This document shows positions 47,953 to 60,399 of a stretch of 64,000 nucleotides of DNA, piece by piece. The stretch lies in the NCBI GenBank assembly GCA_946807835.1, contig OX327705.1:14414501-14478500 (forward strand). Reading direction: 5' to 3'. This DNA comes from Ailanthus altissimus (taxonomy: Eukaryota; Streptophyta; Magnoliopsida; Sapindales; Simaroubaceae). Position 1 is the first letter of the stretch, and every line of letters begins with the position of its first letter. The notes beneath the pieces were generated by a model that had not been told where the DNA came from, did not search any database, and worked only from the letters and a program-made list of their open reading frames with translations. The position numbers and the translations under genes were made by a program.

Positions 47953-49925
47953 ATTTTCAAAAAGCAAAAAACCAACATTCAAAATTTCCATCTCTCTACA
48001 TTAAATTATGTAGAGAGTTATTAAATTGGCAGCATTGAGATTAATTTTCAAGGTTAAATGTAAATTATTAGATCAAATTAAAATAAATTAAGAAGATAGA
48101 AGATAGAACATTCATAATGTTATATCATTCATAAAACATGAGCAATATCTCTTGCTACAACTTATATGAATATACACACATCAAATGCATTGCCAGTAAC
48201 TCGGTTTTTTTATTTTATCTTTCATCCTTCTATTTTAATTTTAATTTATTTTCTAATTAAAATTTTCCTACAATGAAAATTTGATAAAAATAAACTACTA
48301 CATTTTATTTATATTATAAAACTTTGTAAGGACACAATGAATCACACATATCTTCATATTAATATGATGTTGTTCACTTTAAAACTAAACTCTTGTAATA
48401 TTATTTTTGAACTCTACCTAAAAAGTCTTATATCCATAAATATATAATTCATTCATTATATACTCATGATCTTTTTCATTTTTTATTAATGTAAGACTTT
48501 GTTGCTTTTTTAATAATTATTCACTCGAACAAAAGACTACATCTTTCTTTCATAGTTTAAGCCTCCCCGTCAATGTGAAAATTTATTTGCTTCTTTTATA
48601 AATTTAAATTTTAGGATCATGTCACACTCAATTTGAACACAACTTAATAGATTTTCAACTTTAAAAAAAAAAAGTACTTTAAAAGCATCCCTTTGAGAAA
48701 ATTTCTTTTATTACATTAAATAGAAATCGCTTTAAAAAAATAAACAAAAAAAAATAATAATTATGAGAAAATTTCTCTTATTATAATAAATAGAAATGGC
48801 TGATGATCATAAACACAAAACATATTCACAACTATTTAAACTGTACTCAAAAGAGAATAACTCTACCTCTATTAATTGGGCGTGGAAAGATGTCTAACAT
48901 TTATTGAAATGTTTGTTAATAAATAAATAAGATAATATTTGCCCTTTAGGTGTAATTTGGCCATCCGTGCTGAGTTTGAGTCATCGATAAGGTTGGCGTG
49001 AAACTTTTAAAACAAAAATAATTACAGTATGTAGTTGGAAACTACTGAAACTTTTAAGCAATAATCAAAGCAACAAAATACACAAACACGTGAACTAAAA
49101 TACAAAAACAAATACACACTGACAAGGTCGGAGGCTACACTGAAATTGTTGTTAATGTCACAAAATCGTTTTGCGTAAGACAAACAAGAACTAAAAGAAA
49201 ATTCACTTTCAGTTAGTCACCATATAAAACTAATGGCGAAGTTGGGGTGAGAGAAGCAGAAAGAGGAAGAGGCATGCTCGTGCTTTGTCAGCCATCTCTT
49301 TTCTTTCATTATCATATCCTTGCCATTTACACAAAGCGAGATTTTCCAAATCATTACGTGCCAAAACTGTAAATGAAATGCATTGCTTATTGGTTTTTGC
49401 GCTCGTAATGACCATCAAGAAAGTTTATATTCGTTGCACTTGCACTTGCACTTGAAGAATTTTATAACTCATTTATGACTTTCAAAAAAAGAGAATTAAA
49501 ATGCTCATTTTGACTCGATATGTATGTATCTTTCATTTAAAACTACAGGCTTTGCTTGTTTAATATTTTCGTGGGTGCTAAAGTTCTCCAGCTAAGCTAG
49601 TTCCCAGAAAATGGATAGTTACTGGGTTGGCTTTTTCTATTGTCAATGGACATAAACTCAGGAGGTATGTAGAGTGTCATCGATTCTCCTAATAGTTTTT
49701 TGTATAAGCTTTTATTCCATGTATAGATATAATTCATGTCATGAAATATTTGAACTCTATAGACCTTTTTTTTTTTTCTGTGAAAATCTGATCTTTGTGA
49801 GAGTTTGAGTTGTTGGTACTAGATAGGTTCTTACCCGGGTAGTTCATGTTTTGGTCTTTGAGTTTCATTCTTTATGTGGATGCAACATCCGGGTATGTGT
49901 TCATTTTCTGTCATTTTTTAGGAAT
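47953..49925. other. AT-rich DNA upstream of receptor-kinase pseudogene
   Basis: No coding homology recognised. This may hold the former promoter and 5' UTR of the receptor kinase. A ttgcac triplet repeat sits at about 49435-49452. Confidence 0.5.
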
Positions 49926-50995
49926 ATGGAGAGAAACTCATACAAATTGTTTACTGTCACAATTCTTGTCATTTCTCTTCTGGTTCGTCAAAACAAAGGG
50001 CTCAATATTGAGGGTCAGATTCTTCTTGGTATAAAGAGTTTAACTTGTTGACAATTCCAATTTTTTGGTCAATTGGAATCCCAATGATCCTACTCCTTGT
50101 GGATGGGTAAGCGTTAACTGAATCAATGATTATGACCCTGTTGTTAGGTCTCTTAACTTGAGTTCAATGAATCTTTCAGGTTATTTGCCACCAAGCATTG
50201 GTGGATTAGTTCATTTGACTGTTCTTGATCTTTCTTTCAATGATTTGTCTCGGAATATACCTGAAGAGATTGGGAATTGTTCTAGTTTGAAGGTTCTTAC
50301 TTTGAACAACAATAAATTTGAAGCCCGTATTCCCAAAGAATTGGGCAACCTTTCTTCTTTAACCACCCTGAATATTTACAACAATCGAATTTCTGGTCCT
50401 TTTCCTGAGGAGATTGGAAAGCTTGCTTCCTTGTCACAATTGGTGGCTTATAGCAACAATATTAGTGGATCATTGCCCCGTACTCTTGGGACGCTGAAAA
50501 GTTTGACAAGTTTTCGAGCAGGTCAGAATTTGATATCAGGAAGTTTTCCTTCAGAGATAGGTGGATGTGAAAGCTTGGGATATCTTGGTCTTGCACAAAA
50601 TCAGTTAAGTGGTCCAATACCAAAAGAGATTGGAATTCTCAAGAATTTGACGGATGATGTGATCCTTTGGGGTAATCAGCTTTCTGGGGCTGTTCCTAAG
50701 GAGCTTGGCAATTGTACCAATCAGGAGACTCTTGCACTCAATGATAACAAGCTTGTGGGACCAATACCTAAGGAGATTGGAAATCTTAGCTCTCTTAGGC
50801 AGTTACACATTTACAGAAATGGATTGAATGGAACAATTCCAAGAGAGATCGGGAACCTTTCTTTAGCTCTAGAAATTGATTTCTCAGAGAATTTATTGAC
50901 CGGAGAGATACCAGTCGAGTTTAGTAAGATAGCAGGATTGGAATTGCTGTATCTTTTTGAAAACTAACTTATTAGTGTTATTTCAGTTGAGTTTA

Positions 50996-51435
50996 TCGAA
51001 TATAATAGAGTATAAATAGAATATTTTTATTAATATAATAAACTCAAAATTTTTAATACAAATTTTAAAAATTTTTATTTTTATTTATTTATAACACAAT
51101 ACTCACAACTCAATACTTATACACTTTTTGTTAAGTTTATTATTTGTTCAATTCTCTAACACTAAATTTTCAACAATTGATCAAATACTTAATCAACTCT
51201 TTATTCTTAACTTGTTTGCTTGTAAAACAAAATGTGAGAGAGTGGTATTTATACTTAGTTTTAATAAATCAAAATCACACAAATAAAATATTATAAAAAT
51301 TTATTAAACACATAAGTTTATAATACTTATCTCCTTAATTATTAATTACAAAATATCTTACTTAACTTGAAAATTTCAAGAATTGGGTTTGTAAAATTTG
51401 GAATTAATCTTGAGCTTGGTGTTGTAATTTTAACA
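50996..51435 (-). mobile_element. Copia element 2, 3' LTR
   Basis: A 440 bp LTR ending ttttaaca on plus, immediately followed by ctccccctcaac (minus: GTTGAGGGGGAG polypurine tract). On minus it starts TGTTAAAATTAC, the usual copia terminus. Partner at 56028-56453. Confidence 0.9.
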
Positions 51436-51483
51436 CTCCCCCTCAACACCAATTTCCATTCTTCTAACCACGTTGAGTTGTCT

Positions 51484-51990
51484 TCAAAAATTTTCGAACT
51501 TATCAACACCCAAGCTTTTTGTGAACAAATCAGCCACTTGATCTTTAGTCTTAATATACAGCAACTCAATTTCTTCTTGAAGAACTTGTTTTCGGATAAA
51601 GTGATAATGCACATTCACATGCTTTATTCTTGCATGAAAAAATGAATTTTCTACCAAATAGATTGCTGACCGAGTATCACAATAAATTGATACTTTATAA
51701 TCTCTTGGCTGATGTAAATCCTCCATCAACTGCATCAACCATGTACTTTCTTGAGCTGCCATTGTTACTGCTATGTACTCAACTTTAATAGTTGACAATG
51801 ATAGAGTCGATTGTCTTTTACTGCACCAAGAGATTAATCCTGAACCAATCTCAAAAAATACCCAGTGGTCAAACGTCGTGTGTCATGATTTCCAATATAG
51901 TCAACATCACAATAGCCAACTATTTCACAATCTTGCTCTTTCTTATAGAATAGACCATAGTCAATTGTGCCTCTCATATATCTCAATATC
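51484..51990 (-). pseudogene. Copia 2 RNase H
   Basis: Open frame 51484-51798: VEYIAVTMAAQESTWLMQLM (first catalytic region), VSIYCDTRSAIYLVENSFFH, HVNVHYHFIRKQVLQEEIEL and KDQVADLFTKSL. Almost all landmarks of the copia RNase H are kept; upstream parts are frameshifted. Confidence 0.85.
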
Positions 51991-52049
51991 CGTTGAACTA
52001 GTTTTAAGTAAGTTTCTTAATTTTTTACATGTATCGACTTATTACTCTA

Positions 52050-52950
52050 ATTGCATAAAAAAATATCTAGTCGAATCAATGTCAAATAGATGAGACTTTC
52101 TACTAGTTGTTGATAGATAATTTCATCTTTTAAATCTTTTCCTTTATGACCACACAACTTGGCATTGGTTTCTAGCGATGTTGAGATAGGCTTGCATTCT
52201 AGCATCTCAAACTTCTGCAACAAATCTTTGGCATATTTTTGTTATCTTAGGAAAATCCCTTCTACTGTCTGAGTAACTTTGAGCCTAAGAAAATGTTTAA
52301 GTTATCTTAACTATTTCATCTAGAAGTAAATCGTCAAATTCTCTCTTATTCGACGAATCTCTTCTTCATCATCTCCAGTGATAATTAAGTCATCCACATA
52401 TAGCAGCATAATTGTAAGTTTCTTTCCATTAGCTTTAAAGAACAGGCTAGAATTAACTGGTGCTACAGAGTAACAACCATATGTTAGAAATTCTCTAATT
52501 TTACCATACCATGCCCTTGGAGCTTGTTTTAATCCATACAATGCCTTTCTCAATTTACATAAATAATCAAGATGAAATTTGCTTTCAAAGTCCATTGGTT
52601 GAATCATGTAGATCTCTCAATCCAACTCTCTGTATAAAAAAACATTCTTTATGTCTATTTGCCACAATATCCAGCCTTTACTAGCTGCCGGTGCAAGTAA
52701 CTCATACTGTGGTAATCTTGGCTACTAGACTAAATATTTCATCATAGGCTAGTCCATACTGTTGAGAAAATTCTCAAGCTACCAACCGAGCTTTATATCT
52801 TTCCACCTATCCATCGGGACGTCTTTTGATCTTATACACCTACTTACAAAATATAGGTTTCACATCTTTTGGCTTTGACACTAAATTCCAAGTTTGATTT
52901 TGTTTTTTAACGCTATAATTTCTTTTTTCATAGATTTAATCCATTTAGTG
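52050..52950 (-). pseudogene. Copia 2 reverse transcriptase (degenerate)
   Basis: Minus-strand frame 52320-52607 reads [20 protein letters not shown] and [18 protein letters not shown] (YVDD active site). Upstream, 52620-52900 holds frameshifted N-terminal blocks; downstream, 52050-52300 holds the connection blocks. Confidence 0.88.
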
Positions 52951-53372
52951 CTTTGTGATGCTTTTTCAAAAGTCTCAAGCTCCTTAACATTTTCCTCTTT
53001 CGCCACAGCTACATTAGCATATTTGGGATTAGGTTTCTGTATTCTTATTGACCTTTGAGGATAAGATTGAGGGGTTGTAGGTTTTTCTCCTTCATATTTG
53101 GCCTCTGTTGTTAATTGTTGATAGATGTTAGTTTGCCAAGAACTTTGAGTTGTCTCTTTTTTGGTGTTGTCATCATTGCTTTTATCATCAAATTCTTCTT
53201 GGCTTGGTCGAATTTTATCAATTTACTCATATATTTTTTGTTGTAGTCGTTCTTCTATTTTTTTTGAATCTAAAAGCTCGTCTTTTTATGATGACCACCA
53301 TAAAGATGCTTCATCAAACAGCACATTCTTTGATGTGTAGTACCGCCCACTAATAGGGTCACAGTATTTTCA

Positions 53373-54330
53373 TCATTTGTGCTGGTTATCATATCCAACA
53401 AAGATCCACCTGATTGCCTTTTTGTCGAATTTATTTCTTAGGTGACTTGGCACAAACACATAGCATATACAACTAAATACTCGAAAATAACTCATTATAG
53501 GTTTTATATCCCACAACTTCTCAAAGGGTGATATGAACCCTAACCTTGGTTGAGGAAGCCTATTAATCATATAGGCTGTAGTCTTCATTCCTTCGGCCCA
53601 AAATCTTCCTGGTACATTTTTTGCGTACAATATACTTCTACAAATCTCTGCAAGATGTTGATTCTTTCATTTTACAACACCATTTTGTTGTGGCGTGTTG
53701 ATATATATGAATTGATATCGTATCTTATTTTTTTAAAGATATTGTGAGAACTCATTAGAGGTATATTCTCTTCCATTATTTGTGCAGAGACAATGAATCT
53801 TCCTTCCGAATTCTCCTTCAATTGTTCCTTCAAATTCCTTGAACTTCAAAAAAGTATCTGATTTTTCCTTCATAAAGAAAACCTATACATATCTCAAGAA
53901 GTCATCAATAAATGTCACCATGTACCGCATGCCACTAATTGATCGCTGCTTGACAGGTTCAAACATATCAAAGTGAACCAACTCTAGTAGCTCCTTAACT
54001 CTAAACTTTGACTCCTCATATAGTAATTGATGTGCCTTGCCAAACTAATATCTTGCACATACTGTATCCACTCTCACATCAAGTTGAGATAAACCCTTAA
54101 GCATTACCTTATTTATCATCACTTTTAGCTTATGATAACTTACATGTCTCAATCATACATGTCACAAATCGACTGTCTCATACTTTTGAGTCTTGTCTAC
54201 ATACGTTGACTCTACTGATAGTATATAGATTGACTCTAGTCGTCGTCCTTCCATTATTGGTGTTCCCGTGATTTTTAAATCTTGGCACACCTTAACATCT
54301 TGTGGACCGAACAAAACATAGTGTCCAGAA
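53373..54330 (-). pseudogene. Copia 2 integrase (degenerate)
   Basis: Frame 53373-53630 reads MYAKNVPGRFWAEGMKTTAY, INRLPQPRLGFISPFEKLWD and FRVFSCICYVFVPSHLRNKF. The zinc-finger and core blocks, including a LHTDNGREYTS-type sequence around 53760-53790, lie between 53640 and 54320 in broken frames. Confidence 0.85.
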
Positions 54331-54338
54331 GATGTTAA

Positions 54339-54605
54339 CTATGATATTGACAATAGATTCTTTTTCATGCCAGGGACATGATAGACATCTTGAAGTATTA
54401 CTTTGTTAAGACTGTAATGAGGTGCAAGGACTGTGTTACCGATGTGAGCTATAGGCAATCTTGAGTTGTTGGCTGTCAACACCACACGACTTCCTTTGTA
54501 CTTAGTCATATCTTGTAACTTTTCTTCATCACCAGTCATATAATTTGAACATCCTGAGTTGACGATGCAATCATTTTCATAGTTAATCCATCCAGGCATT
54601 ATCAC
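54339..54605 (-). pseudogene. Copia 2 protease and pre-integrase fragment
   Basis: CIVNSGCSNYMTGDEEKL is the copia protease active-site block, with Asn-Ser-Gly replacing Asp-Ser-Gly. It is followed by VVLTANNSRLPIAHIGNTVL and LQDVYHVPGMKKNLLSIS, the usual link to the integrase zinc finger. The 5' end of this frame lies inside an inverted duplication. Confidence 0.8.
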
Positions 54606-54673
54606 TCTGGATGGATTAACTATGAAAATGATTAGATCGTCGACTCAGGATGTTTAAATCATATGAGAGTGAT
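54528..54673. repeat. Long hairpin: ~67 bp inverted repeat with 13 bp loop
   Basis: Arms 54528-54594 and 54608-54673 are near-perfect inverted copies (agttaatccatcca against tggatggattaact, then on through tcattttcat and acatcctgagt), with the loop ggcattatcactc. The sequence is protease coding DNA of copia 2. Confidence 0.9.
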
Positions 54674-54780
54674 AGGTCTTATTCCTCTATAGCGACAGAC
54701 GCTTTAGCATCCTATTCATCTTCACCTTTTCTATCTGAGTTTGATGTAGCAGCATTACCTTCAATAAACATTTTCTTGGA

Positions 54781-55620
54781 CTAACAATCTTTTGCCATGT
54801 GTCCTATTTTTTCACAATTGTAGCATTTTCCTTCAAACTTTTTCTTTTGCTTAGACTGACTACCATTGCTGTGAATCCTCCATACTCCCCCTGTCTGTGA
54901 GCTACCTTCTTGGTGATGACTTTTTATCTTGTCATTATCTCTTTTAGATCCTCCACCAGCACTTTGTTTAAATTGACCTTTCTTTTTGTCGACGTTGAGT
55001 ACTTCTTTATTGCCTTTTAATAAGACCCCACCCATTTGCTTGGTAATCGCTTCTTGATTAGCAAGAAAATTCTTAAATTCAATAAAAAATGGTTGGGTTG
55101 GCCAGCTTTGTACAGCAGTAGCAAAACTTCTATACTCGAGCCTCAAACCATGGATGATAATTTTTTTCATCCTAGTTTCAACAATAACAGTGACAAGATT
55201 TAACTCAGATATTTCACGACACAAGGACTTTACCTTTGTGATGTATTGGTTGATCATCATGTTGCGTTGCACAATCGATAATAGTTCATTCTCTAGAAGC
55301 TATAGTCGCATGTTATTTTTCTTTGAGAAGAGTGATGCAAAAGTGTCCCATTCTTTATTTGGCGTCTTGACCTTCTTTATGTACTCTAACATTTCTTCTT
55401 CAACTGTGGTCTTAATGGCAAACATAACCTTACTAGTTTTTACCTTCCACTTCTTTAAAGTGATTTTGTCTGTTGACTGCTTCACTTCATTCCTGCTAAT
55501 GACCTCCCAAAGATATTGGCTTTGAAGGTAAGACTCCATCAACGTCGGTCATGTATTGTAATTTTGGTTATTGAGCTTCTTAATCCCTCCAACTACTTGA
55601 AGGTCTCCCATTATGCCTAC
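54781..55620 (-). pseudogene. Copia 2 gag with zinc knuckle (degenerate)
   Basis: Two frames (55300-55542 and 54781-55272) separated by a break near 55285. The first has LQSQYLWEVI and VKTSKVMFAIKTTVEEEMLE; the second has INQYITKVKSLCREISEL, then the basic linker and CYNCEKIGHMAKDC, an intact CX2CX4HX4C RNA-binding knuckle. Confidence 0.88.
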
Positions 55621-56009
55621 AAGACTTCAATAATACTAGATAAGCTTGATCTTAAACTGCAAGTTTATAGAGTTTCAAACTCTTTACAACTCAAATAAAA
55701 CTCTACTAAAGTCAATTTCTGACCGTCCTATTGTTACTCCTAATAGTGCTTTCACCAACACCACATTAACAGTATCTACATGTTTCTTTATATAAATTGT
55801 ACACCAAAAAAGTTTTCAAAAATGACTGGAGGGGTCACGACGATCCCACTTAAAATCTAGACTTCTTAGGCAATATTAGCCATTTTAAAAGAACTTTCCT
55901 AGACATACACCATTCATACAACTATACCAGGCTCTGATATTGGTACCGTATAATTGAACAATAATTATATAAATAGTACTTCAATTACTGTTTTACGCCC
56001 CAACAACTT

Positions 56010-56022
56010 GACTCTGATACCA
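56010..56022 (-). promoter_or_regulatory. Copia 2 primer-binding site, tRNA-iMet
   Basis: Plus gactctgatacca reads TGGTATCAGAGTC on minus, the standard initiator-Met primer site of plant copia elements with one change at the end. It lies five bases inside the 5' LTR. Confidence 0.9.
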
Positions 56023-56027
56023 TATAT

Positions 56028-56453
56028 TGAGCATAATAGAGCACAAATAGAATACATTTATTAATACAACAAACTCAAAACTTGTTAACAAATTTTAGAA
56101 ACTCTCACTTTTTCTCACTTACAATACAACACTCACGCACTCTTTATTGAGCTTATTATTTGCTCAACTCTCTAACACTCTAAATTTTCAACAATTGATC
56201 AAATACTTGATCAACTTTTTATTCTTAACTTGCTTGCTTGTAAAACCAAATAAGGGAGGAGTGTATTTATATTTAATTTTAATAAATTAAAACTATATAA
56301 ATAAAATATTATAAAAATTTATTAATCGCATAAATTTATAATATTTATATTTTTAATTATTAATTTTAAAATATGTTACTTAATTTAAAAATTTTAAAAA
56401 TTAAACTTATAAAATTTTAACTTAATTTTAAATTTAGTGATGTAATTTTAACA
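56028..56453 (-). mobile_element. Copia element 2, 5' LTR
   Basis: A 426 bp partner of 50996-51435, from tgagcataatagagc to attttaaca. The LTRs differ visibly at many sites, so the insertion is not recent. Confidence 0.9.
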
Positions 56454-59400
56454 AAACTTGCCACTTCGAAGAATTTGACAAAGCTCGTCTCTCGATAAAT
56501 TCTCTTACAGGTATCATTCCATTGGGATTCCAATATTTGACAAACCTGATCATGTTGCATCTGTTCGAAAACTCACTGGTTGGTTGCATTCCTCAAGGTC
56601 TTGAAGCATATAGTTGGCTTTGGGTGGTTGATTTATCAGATAACCACTTGACTGGAAGGATACCACGCCATCTTTGCAGAAACTCTAAGTTGACCTTTAT
56701 GAACTTAGGGTCAAACAAGCTCACTGGAAATATCCCACCTGGAGTCACGAACTGCAAGACATTGGTACAGTTTTGCTTGGGTGGAAATAGCTTTACTGGA
56801 AGTTTTCCATCTGATTTATGCAGATTGGTAAACTTCTCTACAGTTGAATTGGACCAGAACCAGTTGAGTGGCCCAATCGCCTCTGAGATTGGTAACTGCA
56901 ATGCTTTGCAAAGACTACATCTTTCAGACATCTACTTTACTGGTGAATTGCCAAGAAAGGTTGGTAACCTTTCTAATCTGGTGACCTTTAATGTATCATC
57001 AAATTTTCTCACTGGAAAGATACCACTGGAAATTTTTAACTGCAAGATCCTTCAACGGCTTGATCTCAGCAGGAACAAATTTATTGGTGTTTTGCCAATA
57101 CAGTTAGGAACCCTTTCCCAATTGGAGCTTCTCAAGCTTTCTGAGAACAAACTCTCAGGGAGTATACCTGTGCAGATAGGCAACCTCTCTTGTTTAACTG
57201 TTTTACAAATTGGGTGGCAACTCATTTTCTGGCATTATACCGGCTGAGTTGGGTGCCCTTTCAAGCTTGCAGATTGCTTTGAATCTCAGATATAACAATC
57301 TCTCTGGGGTAATCCCGCCGGAGCTTGGGAATCTTGTTTTACTTGAATATATCTTGCTTAACAACAATCATTTTTCTGGTGAAATCCCAGAGTCCTTGGG
57401 GAATCTGTCGAGCTTACTTGGCTGCAACTTTTCCTACAATGACTTAACAGGGCCTGTATCTTATTTACAGCTCTTCCAGAACATGGCTAATAGCAGCTTT
57501 TTTGGAAACAAAGGGCTTTGTGGTAAACCCTTTCACGATTGTAATCAACCACCATCTTCTCTTCCTTTCCCACCAGGCACCAATAATAGAAGTTCCCACT
57601 TATGTAAAACTGTTGCTATAATTGTAGCAGCTATTGGTGGAGCTTCTCTCATTTTAATTCTGGTTCTCATACACTTCATGAGGCGTCCTGTTGAGATGGT
57701 AGCTTCTTTGCAAGGCAAATCATTATCTTCAACAGCTTCAGATATTTACTTTCCACCAAAGGAAGGATTCACTTTTTAAGGATTTGGTTGTGGCCACCAA
57801 CAATTTTGGTGAGAGATTTGTGATTGGAAGAGAAGCTTGTGGAACGGTATATAGAGCAGTCCTGCCAACTGATCTTACTATTGCTGTTAAGAAGCTAGCA
57901 TCCAACCGAGAGGGCAACAACAATATGGACAATAGCTTCCAGGCTGAAATACAAACTTTGGGAAAAATCAGGCATCGAAATATCGTGAAGCTATATGGTT
58001 TCTGCTACCACCAAGGCTCCAATCTTCTTCTGTATGAATACATGGCCAAGGGAAGTTTGGGGGAGTTGCTTCACAGGGCATCCTGTAGTCTTGATTGGCA
58101 GACAAGGTTCATGATTTCCCTGGGTGCTGCTCAGGGACTATCCTATTTGCATCATGAATGCAAGCCTTGGATTTTTCACCGTAATATAAAGTCCAATAAC
58201 ATACTTCTTGATGACAAGTTTGAAGCTCATGTTGGCGATATTGGATTGGCAAAAATGATTGACATGCCACACTCTAAGTCATTGTCTGCTTATGGCTACA
58301 TTGCTCCTGGTAAGGTATCTTTTGAGCCCTTTTTTTTCACTGTTGTAATTTTTGAGTTTCTGAAGGCTAAATTTGTGATCTAAAATGGTCCAGAAAAATG
58401 GCATTAGATTTCTGATAAATCCATATTTCATGATGCTGTTTATCGTATAGTCTGTCTGCCAAAGCTTTTAACATATTTTCATCTAGTTTATGGTGCTAGT
58501 TGTTTGGAAATAAGATTAAATGTAGTCACATTAAAGCAATGAACAACTTTCTTTATTCTCACGTCATTATTGGAATAAAGATAAAAGTAGAACTTTCGGC
58601 ATGAATCCAATCAGAGTTTCTGAAAACTAGAGCTCTAATGAGACATCTAAATCTAAGTTCCAAAAGAATGGAAAGCTGTATAAGCTTTGACACATTCTTC
58701 TGCAGTGACATTCTGCTCTCTGAAACTTCTTGCTCTCCAACTCTTCTAGTTTTTTGTGCTTATGAACCAATCAAAAGTCACCACTGGAGGTAGAACAATT
58801 CATCAACTACTTCACATGAGGCCAATGGGATCCTAGCCAATTAACACGTCTATGTCAGAAATTTAGTAGTTGATAGACCTTTTGAGACTCTGCTAAGGTC
58901 ATTTTAAACTGCAAGAACACTGTCTGGTCAAGATGCTTTGCTACGGAAAGCATGTGAGAATAAGAAAAATAATAATTTATCAGGAATTCTCTATCTGATG
59001 CATTTCAGATCTTAGAAAAAAAATTTCTTTAATCTTTGTCTAAATGTCTTCAGAGGTTACACTATAAACCTGCAATATACTAGTTTTAACATTATCATAT
59101 GAAGCTTTGAAGCGGAGCGGTGGCTGACCTTCACGGTTCCTTTTCTTTCTAGCAGAGTTTAATAGTTTTGACTATGGCAATTACATTTAATCTGAAAGAA
59201 TTGTTTATTGCAATTTGTTGGATACATTGCTTCATTGTAGCTGTGATGAATCAAGTGAATTTCATTGATTTATGCCCTTAGAAGTATCTCCCCTCACTAG
59301 TGATTGTAACAAACTTATTGGCAGAGTATACATGCACTATGAAAGTTACAGAGAAGTGTGACATTTATAGCTACGGAGTTGTCCTACTGGAGTTGTTGAC

Positions 59401-59695
59401 TGGAAGAGCACCTGTGCAGCCACTAGACCAAGGTGGCGATCTTGTAACATGGGTAAGGAATTACATGCGCAATAATTCATTGTTATCCGGGATACTTGAT
59501 GCTCGAGTGAATCTACAAGATGAGAGAATTGTCTACCACATGATTACCGTCTTAAGAATTGCTGTACTTTGCACTAGTATGCCACCTTTTGATCGCCCCA
59601 CAATGCGGGAAGTTGTTTTAATGCTCATCGAGTCAAATAGGAGTGAGGGACACTTTGATTCCTCCCCTAGCAGTGATTATGATACTGATTGTTAG

Positions 59696-59963
59696 AAAGA
59701 ATAATTCTGATGATAGGTTAGTAATTTTGGTTTAGCAGGATGATTTTTTAGCGGCTGATTCATCCTTCTATTATTTACGAAATGTATCCGAAAACTGCCT
59801 TTGTACATTCCTTGATATATATTAATAGCCTTCTATTGCTTCATCTGCTAGTTGCCAGCAATCTATTATCGTAGTTCTTTAGTGTTGCTCCTGCTTATGA
59901 GTGATAACGGCCTTAATTAGGATTCATGATTTATTCCATTGCATTAATCAAAGTCTTATATTT

Positions 59964-60002
<39 letters not shown>

Positions 60003-60399
60003 CAGAATTACTTGTACTAGATAATTAACCGAAAAGAAAATTAGTTCTTAATTCAAATGAGTAATAACTGCTCCTTACTACTTGCAAAAGAGAATGGCCA
60101 CACAGTAGCCATTACCGGCTTATTTATTTATTTATTTTTAAAAAAGAGTTATATTATCATTAAGTTATAAAGAATGGAAACTATTCAGCCGACTTGTATA
60201 TATGAAACTTGTAAAGCCATTTTTGCCGTTGATGAGCTATCATATTACATGATCTTGGTACATAACTAATATTGCTCTGTTTAAGCTCTGGATTTGTATT
60301 TGAATCTCTTCTACCACTCATTTTATTTCCTTGATCGATTGTAGTGAACCGTTTACTAGCTCTATCATGATTCTTGCATTTTGTTCGCAAAATTATAAT
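59696..60399. other. 3' flank of receptor-kinase pseudogene
   Basis: Former 3' UTR and AT-rich intergenic sequence; no gene recognised. Confidence 0.5.
59964..60002. repeat. CA/AT compound microsatellite
   Basis: About eight CA units directly followed by about eleven AT units. Confidence 0.95.

Larger units (their letters stand above)
50996..56453 (-). mobile_element. Ty1/copia retrotransposon 2, inserted in the RLK exon
   Basis: A 5.46 kb minus-strand element in Tnt1-94-like order: 5' LTR, tRNA-Met primer-binding site, gag with zinc knuckle, protease, integrase, RT, RNase H, polypurine tract, 3' LTR. All domains are present but broken by stops and frameshifts. It interrupts the LRR exon between ISVEF (50985-50995) and KNLTKL (about 56474). 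No exact target duplication remains at the edges (gttta on the left, aaact on the right). Confidence 0.92.
49926..59695 (+). pseudogene. LRR receptor-like kinase (subfamily XI) pseudogene split by copia 2
   Basis: Resembles Arabidopsis At5g63930/At1g17230-type LRR-RLKs. Exon 1 starts MERNSYKLFTVTILVISLL (signal peptide), then the LRR cap (WNPNDPTPCGW) and LRRs (50158-50995, resuming at 56478). A membrane helix (VAIIVAAIGGASLILILVLI, about 57610-57670), juxtamembrane YFPPKEGFTF and a kinase follow to 58309. A GT-AG intron of about 1 kb leads to exon 2 (59325-59695, EYTCTMKVTEKCDIYSYGVV, ending DYDTDC stop). Lesions: TGA 50049, frame change, TGA 50119, TAA 50965, copia insertion, frameshifts near 56490 and 57210, and TAA 57777 plus an extra base. 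The kinase is also dead by residue: glycine loop GREACG, HRN for HRD, DIG for DFG, and four residues (IAGS-type) missing before YGYIAP. The order of lesions is unknown. Confidence 0.93.

Noticed and set aside
51773..52093. 106-residue plus-strand ORF
   Set aside because: Antisense to copia 2 RNase H and RT.
55154..55525. 123-residue plus-strand ORF
   Set aside because: Antisense to copia 2 gag, which is clearly identified on the minus strand.
56593..56931. 112-residue minus-strand ORF
   Set aside because: Antisense shadow of the LRR coding sequence.
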